Shown here: one piece after another, positions 28,880 to 37,458 of the stretch
Layout of the letters: the number at the start of each line of letters is the position of its first letter
Position numbering within the stretch: the first letter of the stretch is position 1
Origin: Billgrantia endophytica
GTDB taxonomy: Bacteria > Pseudomonadota > Gammaproteobacteria > Pseudomonadales > Halomonadaceae
Assembly (NCBI RefSeq): GCF_002879615.1
Contig: NZ_PNRF01000028.1
Location: 93,196-157,195 of the forward strand
Length of the DNA: 64,000 nucleotides
Direction of reading: 5' to 3'
Program-made: the position numbers and the translations under genes
The notes under the pieces: generated by a model
Told to the model about the DNA's origin: nothing
Seen by the model: the letters and a program-made list of their open reading frames with translations, nothing else
The model's database searches: none

Positions 28880-28923
28880 TGTGGCACTAACGTGGGGCTG
28901 CTCATCCGACAGGAGACAGTCCC

Positions 28924-29913
28924 ATGATGCTTCGCCCCTCTCGCTCGACGCTGGCCGTGGTACTGACCAGTGGCACCTTGCTGACCTGCGCCGTGGCCCA
29001 GGCCGACTCCCTGGTGCTCTATACCAGCCAGCCCAACAGCGATGCCCAGCAGACGGTGGATGCCTTCCAGGCCGCCCACCCCGGGATCGAGGTGGAGTGG
29101 GTGCGCGACGGCACTCCACGGCTGATGACCCGCCTGCGCTCCGAGCTGCAGGCGGGAGTCGCCAAGCCCGACGTACTCCTTATCGCCGACAGTGTGACCA
29201 TGGAATCGCTCAAGCGGGAAGGGCACCTGCAGCCCTATCTCAGTGACGCCCGCGACGGCTATGCCCCCGAGCTGTATGACGCCGAGGGTTACTACTACGG
29301 TACCAAGCTGATCACCACCGGGATCGTCTACCACACCCGTGCCGAGCATGCCCCAGGGAGCTGGCGGGAGCTGGCTTCGCCGGACTATGCCGGGCAAGTG
29401 ACCATGCCCAGCCCGCTCTACTCCGGTGCGGCGCTGATCCACTTGGCAGCCGTGACCGATTCACCGACGCTGGGCTGGGACTACTACGAAGCGCTGGCCG
29501 ACAACCGTACCGAGGCCCAGGGTGGCAACGGGGGAGTATTCAATGACGTGGCGTCCGGTGCCAAGCCCTATGGCATCGTCGTCGACTACCTGCCGATCCG
29601 CGAAGCGGTCAAGGGCTCGCCGGTGGCGTTCGTGTTTCCCGAGGAGGGCGTCAGCGCGGTGACCGAGCCGGTCGCCATCCTCGAGCAGGCCGCCAATCCC
29701 GAGGCGGCGCGCAAGTTCGTCGATTTCCTGCTCTCCGAGGCGGGCCAGCAGTTGGTCAGCCGGCAGGGTTATCTGCCGGCCTTGGATGGTGTCGAGCCAC
29801 CCGAAGGCTTCCCGGCCCGCGACGAGATCACTCTGATGCCGCTGGACGCGGCAAGGGCGCTGGAGAACGCCGAGGCTCAGCAGCGGCGCTTCAGCGAACT
29901 GTTCGGCGGCTGA
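28924..29913 (+). CDS. 2-aminoethylphosphonate-type ABC transporter, substrate-binding protein
   Basis: A periplasmic binding protein of 329 residues in the FbpA/PhnS2 (AepX-type) group. The signal peptide ends at CAVAQA (residue 27), then the mature N-terminus is DSLVLYTSQPNSDAQQTVDAF. The hinge region YYYGTKLITTGIVYHT and the late FVDFLLSEAGQQLVSRQGYLP are typical. Direct coupling to a fused permease, an ATPase and phnX identifies the likely ligand as 2-aminoethylphosphonate or a related phosphonate rather than iron. GGAG stands 8 bp before the ATG at 28924. Confidence 0.85.
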   Translation: MMLRPSRSTLAVVLTSGTLLTCAVAQADSLVLYTSQPNSDAQQTVDAFQAAHPGIEVEWVRDGTPRLMTRLRSELQAGVAKPDVLLIADSVTMESLKREGHLQPYLSDARDGYAPELYDAEGYYYGTKLITTGIVYHTRAEHAPGSWRELASPDYAGQVTMPSPLYSGAALIHLAAVTDSPTLGWDYYEALADNRTEAQGGNGGVFNDVASGAKPYGIVVDYLPIREAVKGSPVAFVFPEEGVSAVTEPVAILEQAANPEAARKFVDFLLSEAGQQLVSRQGYLPALDGVEPPEGFPARDEITLMPLDAARALENAEAQQRRFSELFGG

Positions 29914-29915
29914 TC

Positions 29916-31616
29916 ATGGCATCGGTCCTGTCTCACGGCGGCCAGCAGCGCCGGCTGTTTTCCCTGCTGCTGGTGCTGATCGTACTGCTCAGCCTTATCC
30001 CCAGTCTGCGACTGCTGCTGGAAGCGCTGAGCGATCTCGGGCAGGGCACCGGTTCGCCCCTGTGGCGGGTGCTCACCTCGACCAGCACCTGGCGCGCCTT
30101 GTGGCATAGCCTCTATACCTCCACCCTGGGCATGCTGCTCGCCCTGCTGCTGGGCGGGCTGTTTGCCTTTGTCATCACCCTCACCGACGTGCGCGGCAAG
30201 CCATGGCTGGTGTTCTGTTTCATGCTGCCGATGATGATTCCGCCCCAGGTCACCGCGCTGAGCTGGCTGCAGCTGTCCGGGCCGGCCAGCCCATTGCTCA
30301 ACAGTCTGGGTATCGCCCCGGCGCTGGGTAGTCCCCAACCGCTCTACTCGGCGGGGGGCATCGCCCTGCTGCTGGGTATCCAGAGTGCGCCGCTGGTGTT
30401 TCTGGCGCTGCGCACCAGCCTGCTGTCGCTGCCCCGCGAGCTGATCGAGGCGGCGAGGATCAGTGGTGCAAGCCAGGCCCAGGTGTGGGGACACATGATC
30501 CTGCCGATCACTCGCAGCGGACTGATCGTCGGTGGCGCCATGGCCTTCATCTCCAGCCTCGGCAACTTCGGCATTCCCGCCATGCTCGGCATTCCCGCCG
30601 GCTACCTTGTGCTGCCGACCCTGATCTACCAGCGCATGGCCAGCTTCGGCACCGGCGTGCTGGCGGAAATGGCGGCATTGTCGATGCTGATCGGCTTGCT
30701 GGCCCTGGCCGGTGTGGCGCTTCAACAGTTCCTGTCGGGACGCAGCCGTTTCGGCCTGGTAGGCCACAGCGGCCGCCCCCATGACTTCGCCCTGGGTCGC
30801 TGGCGTGGTGGAGTGGAGGCTGTTCTGGTAACCATGCTGGCCGTCATTCTTGTCGCGCCGCTGGCGGCCCTGGTGGTGAGTTCGCTGGTGCCGGCCATGG
30901 GCGTGCCACTGACCCCGGAGACAGTCTCGCTCGAGGCATTTCGCGAGATGCTCGGTCGCCAGGGAGTGACGCGGCGAGCCATGCGCAACAGCCTGGTGCT
31001 GGCCGGTGGTGCGGCGCTGATGCTGATGGCGCTCAGCCTACCGCTGGCCTATCACCTGCAGCGCCTGCCTCGGCGTTGGCAGGGACTGACACTGAGCGCC
31101 ATCGAGGTGCCCTACGCGCTGCCCGGCGTGGTGCTGGCGGTTGCCTGCATCCTGTTGTTCGTGCGCCCTCTGCCGATCGTCCAGGTCACACTCTACGGCA
31201 CCCTGGGATTGATCTTCGTTGCCTATCTGGCGCGCTTTCTGGTGGTGTGTCTCAAACCGGTGGTCGCCAGCCTCGCTCAGCTGGACCCCTCGCTGGAGGA
31301 GGCCGCCCAACTGGCCGGTGCCGGTCCCTGGCGGCGTCTGGCGGGCATCATTTTCCCGCTGATGGCTCCGGCACTGTTCGCCGGTGGCATCCTGGTTTTC
31401 CTGCTGGCGGTCAACGAGCTTACCGTATCGGCGCTGCTGTGGAGTGCCGGCAACGAGACCCTGGGCGTACTGATCTTCAATCTCGACGAAGGCGGAGAGA
31501 GCGTGCTGGCTTCGGCGCTGGCGGTACTGGTCGTGGCCCTGGTCGCCGGCCTGATGCTGGCGCTGAATCTGCTGGCGGCTTGGCTACCCAAGGGAGTGAT
31601 TCCATGGAAGGCCTGA
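29916..31616 (+). CDS. 2-aminoethylphosphonate-type ABC transporter, fused permease
   Basis: A 566-residue permease made of two fused transmembrane domains (about residues 20-275 and 300-555), as in PhnU2/AepV and FbpB proteins. Each half ends with its own EAA loop: ELIEAARISGASQAQVWGHM and LEEAAQLAGAGPWRRLAGII. The domains thus provide both halves of the channel in one chain. It begins 2 bp after the binding-protein stop. Its last 13 bases overlap the ATPase gene. Confidence 0.9.
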   Translation: MASVLSHGGQQRRLFSLLLVLIVLLSLIPSLRLLLEALSDLGQGTGSPLWRVLTSTSTWRALWHSLYTSTLGMLLALLLGGLFAFVITLTDVRGKPWLVFCFMLPMMIPPQVTALSWLQLSGPASPLLNSLGIAPALGSPQPLYSAGGIALLLGIQSAPLVFLALRTSLLSLPRELIEAARISGASQAQVWGHMILPITRSGLIVGGAMAFISSLGNFGIPAMLGIPAGYLVLPTLIYQRMASFGTGVLAEMAALSMLIGLLALAGVALQQFLSGRSRFGLVGHSGRPHDFALGRWRGGVEAVLVTMLAVILVAPLAALVVSSLVPAMGVPLTPETVSLEAFREMLGRQGVTRRAMRNSLVLAGGAALMLMALSLPLAYHLQRLPRRWQGLTLSAIEVPYALPGVVLAVACILLFVRPLPIVQVTLYGTLGLIFVAYLARFLVVCLKPVVASLAQLDPSLEEAAQLAGAGPWRRLAGIIFPLMAPALFAGGILVFLLAVNELTVSALLWSAGNETLGVLIFNLDEGGESVLASALAVLVVALVAGLMLALNLLAAWLPKGVIPWKA

Positions 31617-32635
31617 GCATCGAGGGTGTCGGCAAGCGCTTCGGCGACCAGCATGCCGTGCGTTCATTGTCGCTTGAGATCGAGCCCGGCGAGTTCGTCG
31701 CCCTGCTGGGCCCCAGCGGCTGTGGCAAGACCACCATGCTGCGCATGCTGGCCGGCTTCGAACGGGTCTCGGCGGGGCGGATAGCCCTGGGCGGACGCCT
31801 GTGGGCCGATACCACCCATCACCTGCCACCCGAACAGCGCAACATGGGCATGGTATTCCAGAGCTATGCGCTATGGCCGCACATGAACGTGGCCGACAAT
31901 GTTGGCTACCCGGTGAAGTTGCGCGGCATCGGCGGCAACGACTACCGGCGGCGAGTGCGCGAGGCCCTGGCGCTGGTGCGACTCGAGGCCTACGCCGAGC
32001 GCAGCCCTCAGGAGCTCAGCGGCGGCCAGCGGCAGCGGGTGGCCCTTGCCCGCTGCCTGGTCACCTCGCCCTCGGTGGTACTGCTCGACGAGCCGCTGGC
32101 CAATCTCGACCGTCACCTGCGCGCCTCGATGGAGGAGTGCTTTCGCGATTTCCACCATCGCACCGGGGCTACCCTGGTCTACGTCACCCATGACCAGAGC
32201 GAGGCGATGTCGCTGGCCGATCGGATCGCCGTGATGAAGGCGGGGGAGCTGGTGCAGTGGGCCACTCCCGAGACACTCTACCGTCAGCCGCGCAGCGAAT
32301 GGCTGGCGGGCTTCATCGGCGATGGCAGTGTCCTGTCGCTGCCCGGCGGCACCCCGGGGCAGGTATTGGCGACTGACATGCTGATGTCGCTGGCAAGCCA
32401 GGCCAGCGGGGCGGGCCATCAGCCGGTGCTGGTGCGCCCGGAACACGTCCAACTGGGGGAGCAGGGGCTGAACGCCCGGGTCGAGCGCAGCATCTTTCGC
32501 GGCGAGCGCTACGAACTGAGCCTGCGCCTGGCGGACCTGACGCCGCTGGTGGCCTATTCCCCACGCGCCATCGCCGAGGGTAGCGAGGTCAAGGCGATGC
32601 TGACCCAGGGCTGGTGCCTGGAGGCTGACGCATGA
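31604..32635 (+). CDS. 2-aminoethylphosphonate-type ABC transporter, ATP-binding protein
   Basis: A 343-residue ATPase: Walker A GPSGCGKTT, Q-loop VFQSYALWPHM, signature LSGGQRQR, Walker B VLLDEPLANLD, switch histidine in YVTHDQSEAM, and a C-terminal TOBE domain from about residue 240. This is the PhnT2/AepW/FbpC layout. The start at 31604 follows AAGGGAG and overlaps the permease end by 13 bp. It completes a three-gene importer followed 110 bp later by phnX. Confidence 0.9.
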   Translation: MEGLSIEGVGKRFGDQHAVRSLSLEIEPGEFVALLGPSGCGKTTMLRMLAGFERVSAGRIALGGRLWADTTHHLPPEQRNMGMVFQSYALWPHMNVADNVGYPVKLRGIGGNDYRRRVREALALVRLEAYAERSPQELSGGQRQRVALARCLVTSPSVVLLDEPLANLDRHLRASMEECFRDFHHRTGATLVYVTHDQSEAMSLADRIAVMKAGELVQWATPETLYRQPRSEWLAGFIGDGSVLSLPGGTPGQVLATDMLMSLASQASGAGHQPVLVRPEHVQLGEQGLNARVERSIFRGERYELSLRLADLTPLVAYSPRAIAEGSEVKAMLTQGWCLEADA

Positions 32636-32745
32636 CGCATCGGAACTGTGGCGGCTTCGATCGGAAGGCCGTGGCGGCGATACCGGTGGAATGGCATGAC
32701 AGCGACCTCGGTCACGACCGAACCCACTGCCTAAGGAGACCTATC

Positions 32746-33573
32746 ATGTACCACTATCAACGCAGCTACCGTGGGCCGATTCGTGCCCTGATCATGGACC
32801 TGGCCGGAACCTGTGTGGACTTCGGTTCCACGGCCCCCATCCATGCCTTCAAGCAGCTTTTCGCCGACAACGGCGTGATGATCTCCGGTGTCGAGGCGCG
32901 TGCTCCCATGGGTAGCGAGAAGCGTGAGCATATTCGTGCCCTGCTGGCCATGCCGCGCATCGCCGAGGCCTGGCGAAGTACCCACGGCAGCGCCGCCGGC
33001 AAGGCCGACATCGACCGGCTCTATCGCGACTTCGTGCCGGTGCAGGTGGCGGCCATAGCCGAGCGGGCCCGGGCCATAGCGGGGCTTTCGGATCTGCTCG
33101 AGTACTGTCATCGCAGGGGGATACGGGTCGGAGTCAATACCGGCTACGGGCGGGAAATGATCGAGGGGCTGCTGTCGGCTCTGGCCGATCAGGGTTTCAT
33201 GCCGGAATCGGTGGTCTGTGCCACCGATGTGGCGGCCGGGCGGCCCGCGCCTCACATGTGTCTGCAGGGTGCCATGGAGCTCGAGGCGCCCTGCGTGCAG
33301 GCGTGCGTCAAGGTCGACGATACCGTCGTGGGTATCGAGGAGGGGCTCAATGCCGGCATGTGGAGTATCGGCGTGGCGGTTTCCGGCAATGCCGTGGGCC
33401 TGAGCCTGGAGGCCTGGCGGGTATTGCCCGAACCTGAACGGCAGGTGCTGCGTGAACGGGCCCACCAGCGGCTGCGTTCGGCCGGGGCCCATGCGGTCAT
33501 CGACTCCATCGCCGAGTTGCCGGACCTGCTGATCGAACTCGACGGCCGCCTGGCTCGCGGTGAGCGCCCGTAA
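32746..33573 (+). CDS. phnX: Phosphonoacetaldehyde hydrolase (phosphonatase)
   Basis: Cleaves the C-P bond of phosphonoacetaldehyde to acetaldehyde and phosphate; second step of 2-aminoethylphosphonate breakdown after transamination by PhnW. It has 275 residues of the HAD superfamily. The nucleophile is D18 in MDLAGTCVDFG, the Schiff-base lysine is K59 in MGSEKREHI (equivalent to K53 of the Bacillus enzyme), followed by VNTGYGREM and VKVDDTVVGIEEGLNAGMWSIGV with the late acidic residues. AAGGAG precedes the start. No phnW aminotransferase is present in the window, so PhnW must be elsewhere or another enzyme must supply the aldehyde. Confidence 0.92.
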   Translation: MYHYQRSYRGPIRALIMDLAGTCVDFGSTAPIHAFKQLFADNGVMISGVEARAPMGSEKREHIRALLAMPRIAEAWRSTHGSAAGKADIDRLYRDFVPVQVAAIAERARAIAGLSDLLEYCHRRGIRVGVNTGYGREMIEGLLSALADQGFMPESVVCATDVAAGRPAPHMCLQGAMELEAPCVQACVKVDDTVVGIEEGLNAGMWSIGVAVSGNAVGLSLEAWRVLPEPERQVLRERAHQRLRSAGAHAVIDSIAELPDLLIELDGRLARGERP

Positions 33574-33621
33574 GGCCGATGGCTTGATGCTGCCTCTTCC
33601 GTTGTTTCCATGATTTCAAGT

Positions 33622-33639
33622 ATGTCATTCCGATGACAA
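33622..33639 (+). promoter_or_regulatory. Candidate Pho box / palindrome upstream of phnC
   Basis: ATGTCATTCCGATGACAA has GTCAT and GACAA at 11-bp spacing, like a Pho box with a divergent second half. The same bases form a perfect TGTCAT-N4-ATGACA inverted repeat, so another dimeric regulator is possible. It is 205 bp before phnC, leaving a long AT-rich leader. Confidence 0.45.
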
Positions 33640-33752
33640 AACCCATCTGGGGTAGATGCCGAATTCTCTACCCCTTTGTTTTATTGTTGATCCTGTTTTT
33701 TCCGCAAGAAATGCCAGCTGTTTCGGCAGGTAATTGTTCACGGTAATGAAAT

Positions 33753-33762
33753 TATCTAGACA
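33753..33762 (+). promoter_or_regulatory. Candidate PhnF operator before phnC
   Basis: TATCTAGACA differs by one base from the perfect palindrome TGTCTAGACA at the phnF start codon (37460-37469). TCTAGA-centred palindromes are typical operators of HutC/GntR regulators such as PhnF and YvoA. Position, 83 bp before the first phn gene, fits repression of the operon. Confidence 0.5.
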
Positions 33763-33844
33763 AGTCCTCTTCATCTGCCCCCCGTAATCTTGATCACAAC
33801 AAACCACTGCATGACGCCATGCAAACCGGAAAGGGGTAAGGGCG

Positions 33845-34663
33845 ATGCTACGAGTGGAAGGTGTCAGTAAATGCTTCGGCAAGACACGTGTGATTCATGA
33901 TCTTCGCTTCGAGGTTCCCGAAGGCCAGATGGTCGGCGTTATCGGCCGATCCGGTGCGGGTAAATCGACGCTTCTGAGGATGGTCAATCAATTGACCGAT
34001 GTCTCTGAGGGCATCATCACCTTCGGCGGAAGGCAGGTCAGCCAGTTGAAGGGAAAGTCGCTCCGCCGATGGCGGGGGCAGACGGCAATGATCTTCCAGC
34101 AATTCAACCTGATACCGCGCCTGGATGTGATCACCAATGTGCTTATGGGAAGGATATCCCACCACGCTACCCTGCCATCAATGTTCAAGGTTTTCACCCG
34201 CGAGGAGAAGGCGCAGGCGATCCAGGCCCTCGAACAGCTCGACATGGCTGACAAGGCACTGCAGCGAGCCGGCAACCTGTCCGGTGGTCAGCAGCAGAGA
34301 GTCGCCATCGCCAGAGCGATGATGCAGAAGCCTCGCATCATGCTTGCCGATGAACCGATTGCTTCGCTCGATCCGCGCAGCGCCGCGATGGTAATGGACT
34401 CGCTCAAGCACATCAACCAGTCACAGGGTATTACCGTGATGTGCAACCTCCACTCGTTGGAAACGGCGCGCCAATATTGCGATCGTGTGATCGGAATGCT
34501 TCATGGCGAAGTGGTCTTCGATGGCTCTCCACAGCAGCTTGATCGTGACTCAGTGCAGAGAATATATGGCATTGAAGATGGTGAGAAAGATGTGAATGAA
34601 AGTGTCACCTCTGGTGAGGTCTGGTCACGGCAGGGGCCTGACAATGTCGCCGCCTTTGCCTGA
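33845..34663 (+). CDS. phnC: Phosphonate ABC transporter, ATP-binding protein
   Basis: ATPase of the PhnCDE importer. It has 272 residues: Walker A GRSGAGKST, Q-loop IFQQFNLIPRLDV, signature LSGGQQQR, Walker B IMLADEPIASLDP, and H-loop MCNLHSLETA, the unusual N-L-H form specific to PhnC. The last 35 residues are hydrophilic and not conserved. AAGGGG and AAGGG lie upstream of the start. Base composition is slightly more AT-rich than that of the genes after it. First gene of the C-P lyase operon. Confidence 0.94.
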   Translation: MLRVEGVSKCFGKTRVIHDLRFEVPEGQMVGVIGRSGAGKSTLLRMVNQLTDVSEGIITFGGRQVSQLKGKSLRRWRGQTAMIFQQFNLIPRLDVITNVLMGRISHHATLPSMFKVFTREEKAQAIQALEQLDMADKALQRAGNLSGGQQQRVAIARAMMQKPRIMLADEPIASLDPRSAAMVMDSLKHINQSQGITVMCNLHSLETARQYCDRVIGMLHGEVVFDGSPQQLDRDSVQRIYGIEDGEKDVNESVTSGEVWSRQGPDNVAAFA

Positions 34664-34712
34664 TGTTCCTGCTTTGTTTGTACGGAAATTTCGATAATCC
34701 ATGAGGCAAGAA

Positions 34713-35627
34713 ATGAAACTGCATATGATCAAGACTACCCTGGCTACTGTCATGCTGGCCCCACTGGCTTTCACCGTGGCCCAGGCCGACTGGCGTGCCG
34801 ACTATCCGATAGTGACCATGGGTGCCACCACCGTGGAGAACCAGGCCGCTACCATCGATCGCTTCCAGCCCCTTGCAGACTATTTCGAGGAGAAGCTGGG
34901 CATCGAGATGCGTATCCAGCAGGCCAACGACTATGCCGCTGTGGTGCAGGCCCTGACCGCCGGTCATGTTCACCTGGCTCGCCTGGGTGGATCGTCCTAT
35001 GCGGCTGGCTGGATCGACAGCGATGGAGGTGTCGAGCCGCTGACGGTGCCGGCCGAGCTGGACGGTGAGCTGGGCTATCATTCGGTGTTGATCGTGCGCT
35101 CCGACAGCGACTACCACAACCTGGAAGACCTGGAAGGCAAATCCCTGGCCTGGGCCGACCCCAACTCCACCTCGGGCTACCTGGTGCCGTTGGTGAGTCT
35201 GCGTGAGGACGGTATCGAACCCAGCGATTTCTTCGGTAATACCGTCTTCTCCGGGGGGCATGAGCAGAGCGTGATTGGTGTACTCAACGGCTCCCTCGAT
35301 TCCGCCTTCACCTGGACCTCCAAGGGGGACAATACCGGCCAGCTGCGCATGATGATGGATCGCGGCATGCTGGACCGCGAGGACATCCGGGTGATCTGGG
35401 AATCACCGCTGATTCCCAACCCACTCTATGCCGTTCCCAGCGACCTGCCCGAAGAGATGAAGCGGGACATCACCGAGTTCTTCCTGACCCTGCATGAGGA
35501 GCGTCCGGAGCTGGCCGATGCCGCCGCTTCCGGTCGTACCTCCGGTTTCGTGGTAGCCACCCATGAGATGTACCAGCCGATTCTCTCGGCGGTACAGGAA
35601 CTGCGAGACTCCCGGCGCCAGCGCTAG
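34713..35627 (+). CDS. phnD: Phosphonate ABC transporter, substrate-binding protein
   Basis: Periplasmic phosphonate receptor of 304 residues. The signal peptide (MKLHMIKTTLATVMLAPLAF...) ends at AQA near residue 24. The mature protein has FGATTVENQAATIDRF-like text and the ligand-binding loop ADPNSTSGYLVP (Ser/Thr-Ser-Gly at the phosphonate pocket), then FSGGHEQSVIGVLNGSLDSAF. The ATG at 34713 is preferred to 34701 because GAGG stands six bases before it. It follows phnC by 49 bp. Confidence 0.92.
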   Translation: MKLHMIKTTLATVMLAPLAFTVAQADWRADYPIVTMGATTVENQAATIDRFQPLADYFEEKLGIEMRIQQANDYAAVVQALTAGHVHLARLGGSSYAAGWIDSDGGVEPLTVPAELDGELGYHSVLIVRSDSDYHNLEDLEGKSLAWADPNSTSGYLVPLVSLREDGIEPSDFFGNTVFSGGHEQSVIGVLNGSLDSAFTWTSKGDNTGQLRMMMDRGMLDREDIRVIWESPLIPNPLYAVPSDLPEEMKRDITEFFLTLHEERPELADAAASGRTSGFVVATHEMYQPILSAVQELRDSRRQR

Positions 35628-35699
35628 TCGTCCTCGGGTTCGACCCCCGGCCGCCCAAGAGGATGCCTGCGAAAGGGCGGCCGGCAAAGGAGTCTCACA

Positions 35700-36584
35700 A
35701 TGTCGACTCAGCATGACAATACCGGCTCCACGGCCTGGCAGAGCTTCCGGCGTCTCCAGCATCAGGCGCGAATAGAGAAGTACCGGGTCTGGCTACTGGG
35801 TGGTTCCGTGTTTCTGGCGCTGTTCATTACCTCTGCCTATCTCAGCCACTTCAGCCCCGGGAGGATCGCCGAAGGGCTGCCCAAGGTGCACGAGTACCTC
35901 GTCAAGATACTGCCGGAGCTTGGCGTCGCCACGTTTCGCGAGGACATGGCCTACTGGTTCTATGGCTTCCCCGGCTGGATGGTGCTGCTCGGCGAGACGC
36001 TGTTGATGGCCTATGTGGCCACGCTGCTGGGCACTCTTGGTGCCATCGTTCTCGGCTTCGTGGCGGCGCGCAACGTCAGCCCCGGTGCGTGGCTGACGGT
36101 ACTGTCCCGGCGGGTGCTGGAAGTGGCGCGAACCGTCCCCGACCTGGTCTATGCGCTGATCTTCGTCTTCGCCTTCGGCCTTGGACCACTGGCCGGAATC
36201 CTGGCCATCGCGATCCACTCCATGGGGGCCTCGGGCAAGTTGTTCTCCGAGGCGATCGAAAACATCGACATGAAACCGCTCGATGGGCTCAGGAGTGTCG
36301 GTGCCGATTGGGTGCAGTGCATGCGCTTTGCCGTCTTTCCGCTGGTAGCGCCGAGCCTGATCTCTTACAGCCTGTGGCGCTTCGAAATCAATGTACGTAC
36401 CGCCACGGTGATGGGCATCGTCGGTGCCGGCGGTATCGGTCAGGAACTGATCACCGCCATCCGCATGCTCTATTACGAGGATGTCAGCGCCCTGATCCTG
36501 CTTATCGTCGTCGCCGTGTCCCTCACAGACATGCTCTGCGAACGCATTCGGCATGGCTTCATCGGCAAGGAGAACTTCTCATGA
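35700..36584 (+). CDS. phnE: Phosphonate ABC transporter, permease PhnE (first)
   Basis: Inner-membrane permease of 294 residues with an N-terminal cytoplasmic stretch (1-30), one isolated membrane helix (32-52) and five more from about 95 on. The C-terminal [20 protein letters not shown] is the PhnE signature that contacts PhnC. AAAGGAG precedes the ATG. It overlaps the second permease by 4 bp, so the channel is probably a heterodimer of the two. Confidence 0.93.
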   Translation: MSTQHDNTGSTAWQSFRRLQHQARIEKYRVWLLGGSVFLALFITSAYLSHFSPGRIAEGLPKVHEYLVKILPELGVATFREDMAYWFYGFPGWMVLLGETLLMAYVATLLGTLGAIVLGFVAARNVSPGAWLTVLSRRVLEVARTVPDLVYALIFVFAFGLGPLAGILAIAIHSMGASGKLFSEAIENIDMKPLDGLRSVGADWVQCMRFAVFPLVAPSLISYSLWRFEINVRTATVMGIVGAGGIGQELITAIRMLYYEDVSALILLIVVAVSLTDMLCERIRHGFIGKENFS

Positions 36585-37432
36585 CGATTGCCCATCGTGC
36601 CGCCGGCCCCCTCACGGTGGCCATGGCAGAGCAGCGCTATCCCGAGATATTCGCCTTCAATGCCCGGCGCGGGATCGGTCTGGCGCTGGCCTGGGGCATA
36701 CCTTTCGCGGTGCTGCTCTATGGCCTGGTGGTGTTCGATTTCTCACCGGTCAGGTTGTGGAACGGTCTGGGCCAGTTGGGGATGCTGATCAGATTCATGT
36801 TTCCCCCCTCCATTGATGGCGTGATGTGGGAGTTCATGAAAGCGATCTTCGAAACCCTGGCCATGGCCTTCATCGGCACCCTGTTCGCGGCCCTGATCGC
36901 GGTGCCCTTCGCCTTCCTGTCGGCGCGGAACGTGTTGCGTTTCAGCCCCGGGCGCTTCTTCGTGCGGCGCGGCATGGATTTTCTGCGCGGAGTGGACCAG
37001 CTGGTCTGGGCGCTGGTGTTCGTCAGGGCGGTGGGTCTGGGCCCCCTGGCAGGGGTGATGGCCATCATCATTTCCGATATCGGTACGCTGGCCAAGCTGT
37101 TCTCCGAAGCGGTGGAGGGAGCGGATCGCAAGCCCGGCGAGGGAGTCGCCGCCAACGGTGGCAACACCCTCCAGTGCGCCCGTTTCGGCATCCTGCCCCA
37201 GGTACTGCCGATGTTCATCTCCTCCACGCTCTACATCTTCGAGTCCAACATACGCAGCGCCACCATCCTCGGCATCGTGGGCGCCGGCGGCATCGGCTAT
37301 CAGCTCTCCGAGCGCATTCGCGGGCATCACTGGGAGGAGGTCGCCACCATCCTGCTCATGATTCTGTTCACCGTCTATCTCATCGACTGGGTCTCCGGGA
37401 AGATCCGCAGCCGGTTGATCGAGGGGGCCTGA
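36581..37432 (+). CDS. phnE: Phosphonate ABC transporter, permease PhnE (second)
   Basis: A paralogous permease of 283 residues with the same arrangement: membrane helix at 34-54, the core helices from about 85, and the signature [20 protein letters not shown]. The start is the ATG within the TCATGA at the end of the previous gene, following AAGGAGAAC. Two complete PhnE genes in series are common outside the enterobacteria. Confidence 0.93.
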   Translation: MTIAHRAAGPLTVAMAEQRYPEIFAFNARRGIGLALAWGIPFAVLLYGLVVFDFSPVRLWNGLGQLGMLIRFMFPPSIDGVMWEFMKAIFETLAMAFIGTLFAALIAVPFAFLSARNVLRFSPGRFFVRRGMDFLRGVDQLVWALVFVRAVGLGPLAGVMAIIISDIGTLAKLFSEAVEGADRKPGEGVAANGGNTLQCARFGILPQVLPMFISSTLYIFESNIRSATILGIVGAGGIGYQLSERIRGHHWEEVATILLMILFTVYLIDWVSGKIRSRLIEGA

Positions 37433-37458
37433 GCACACCAGAAGAGGTATCACGGAAC

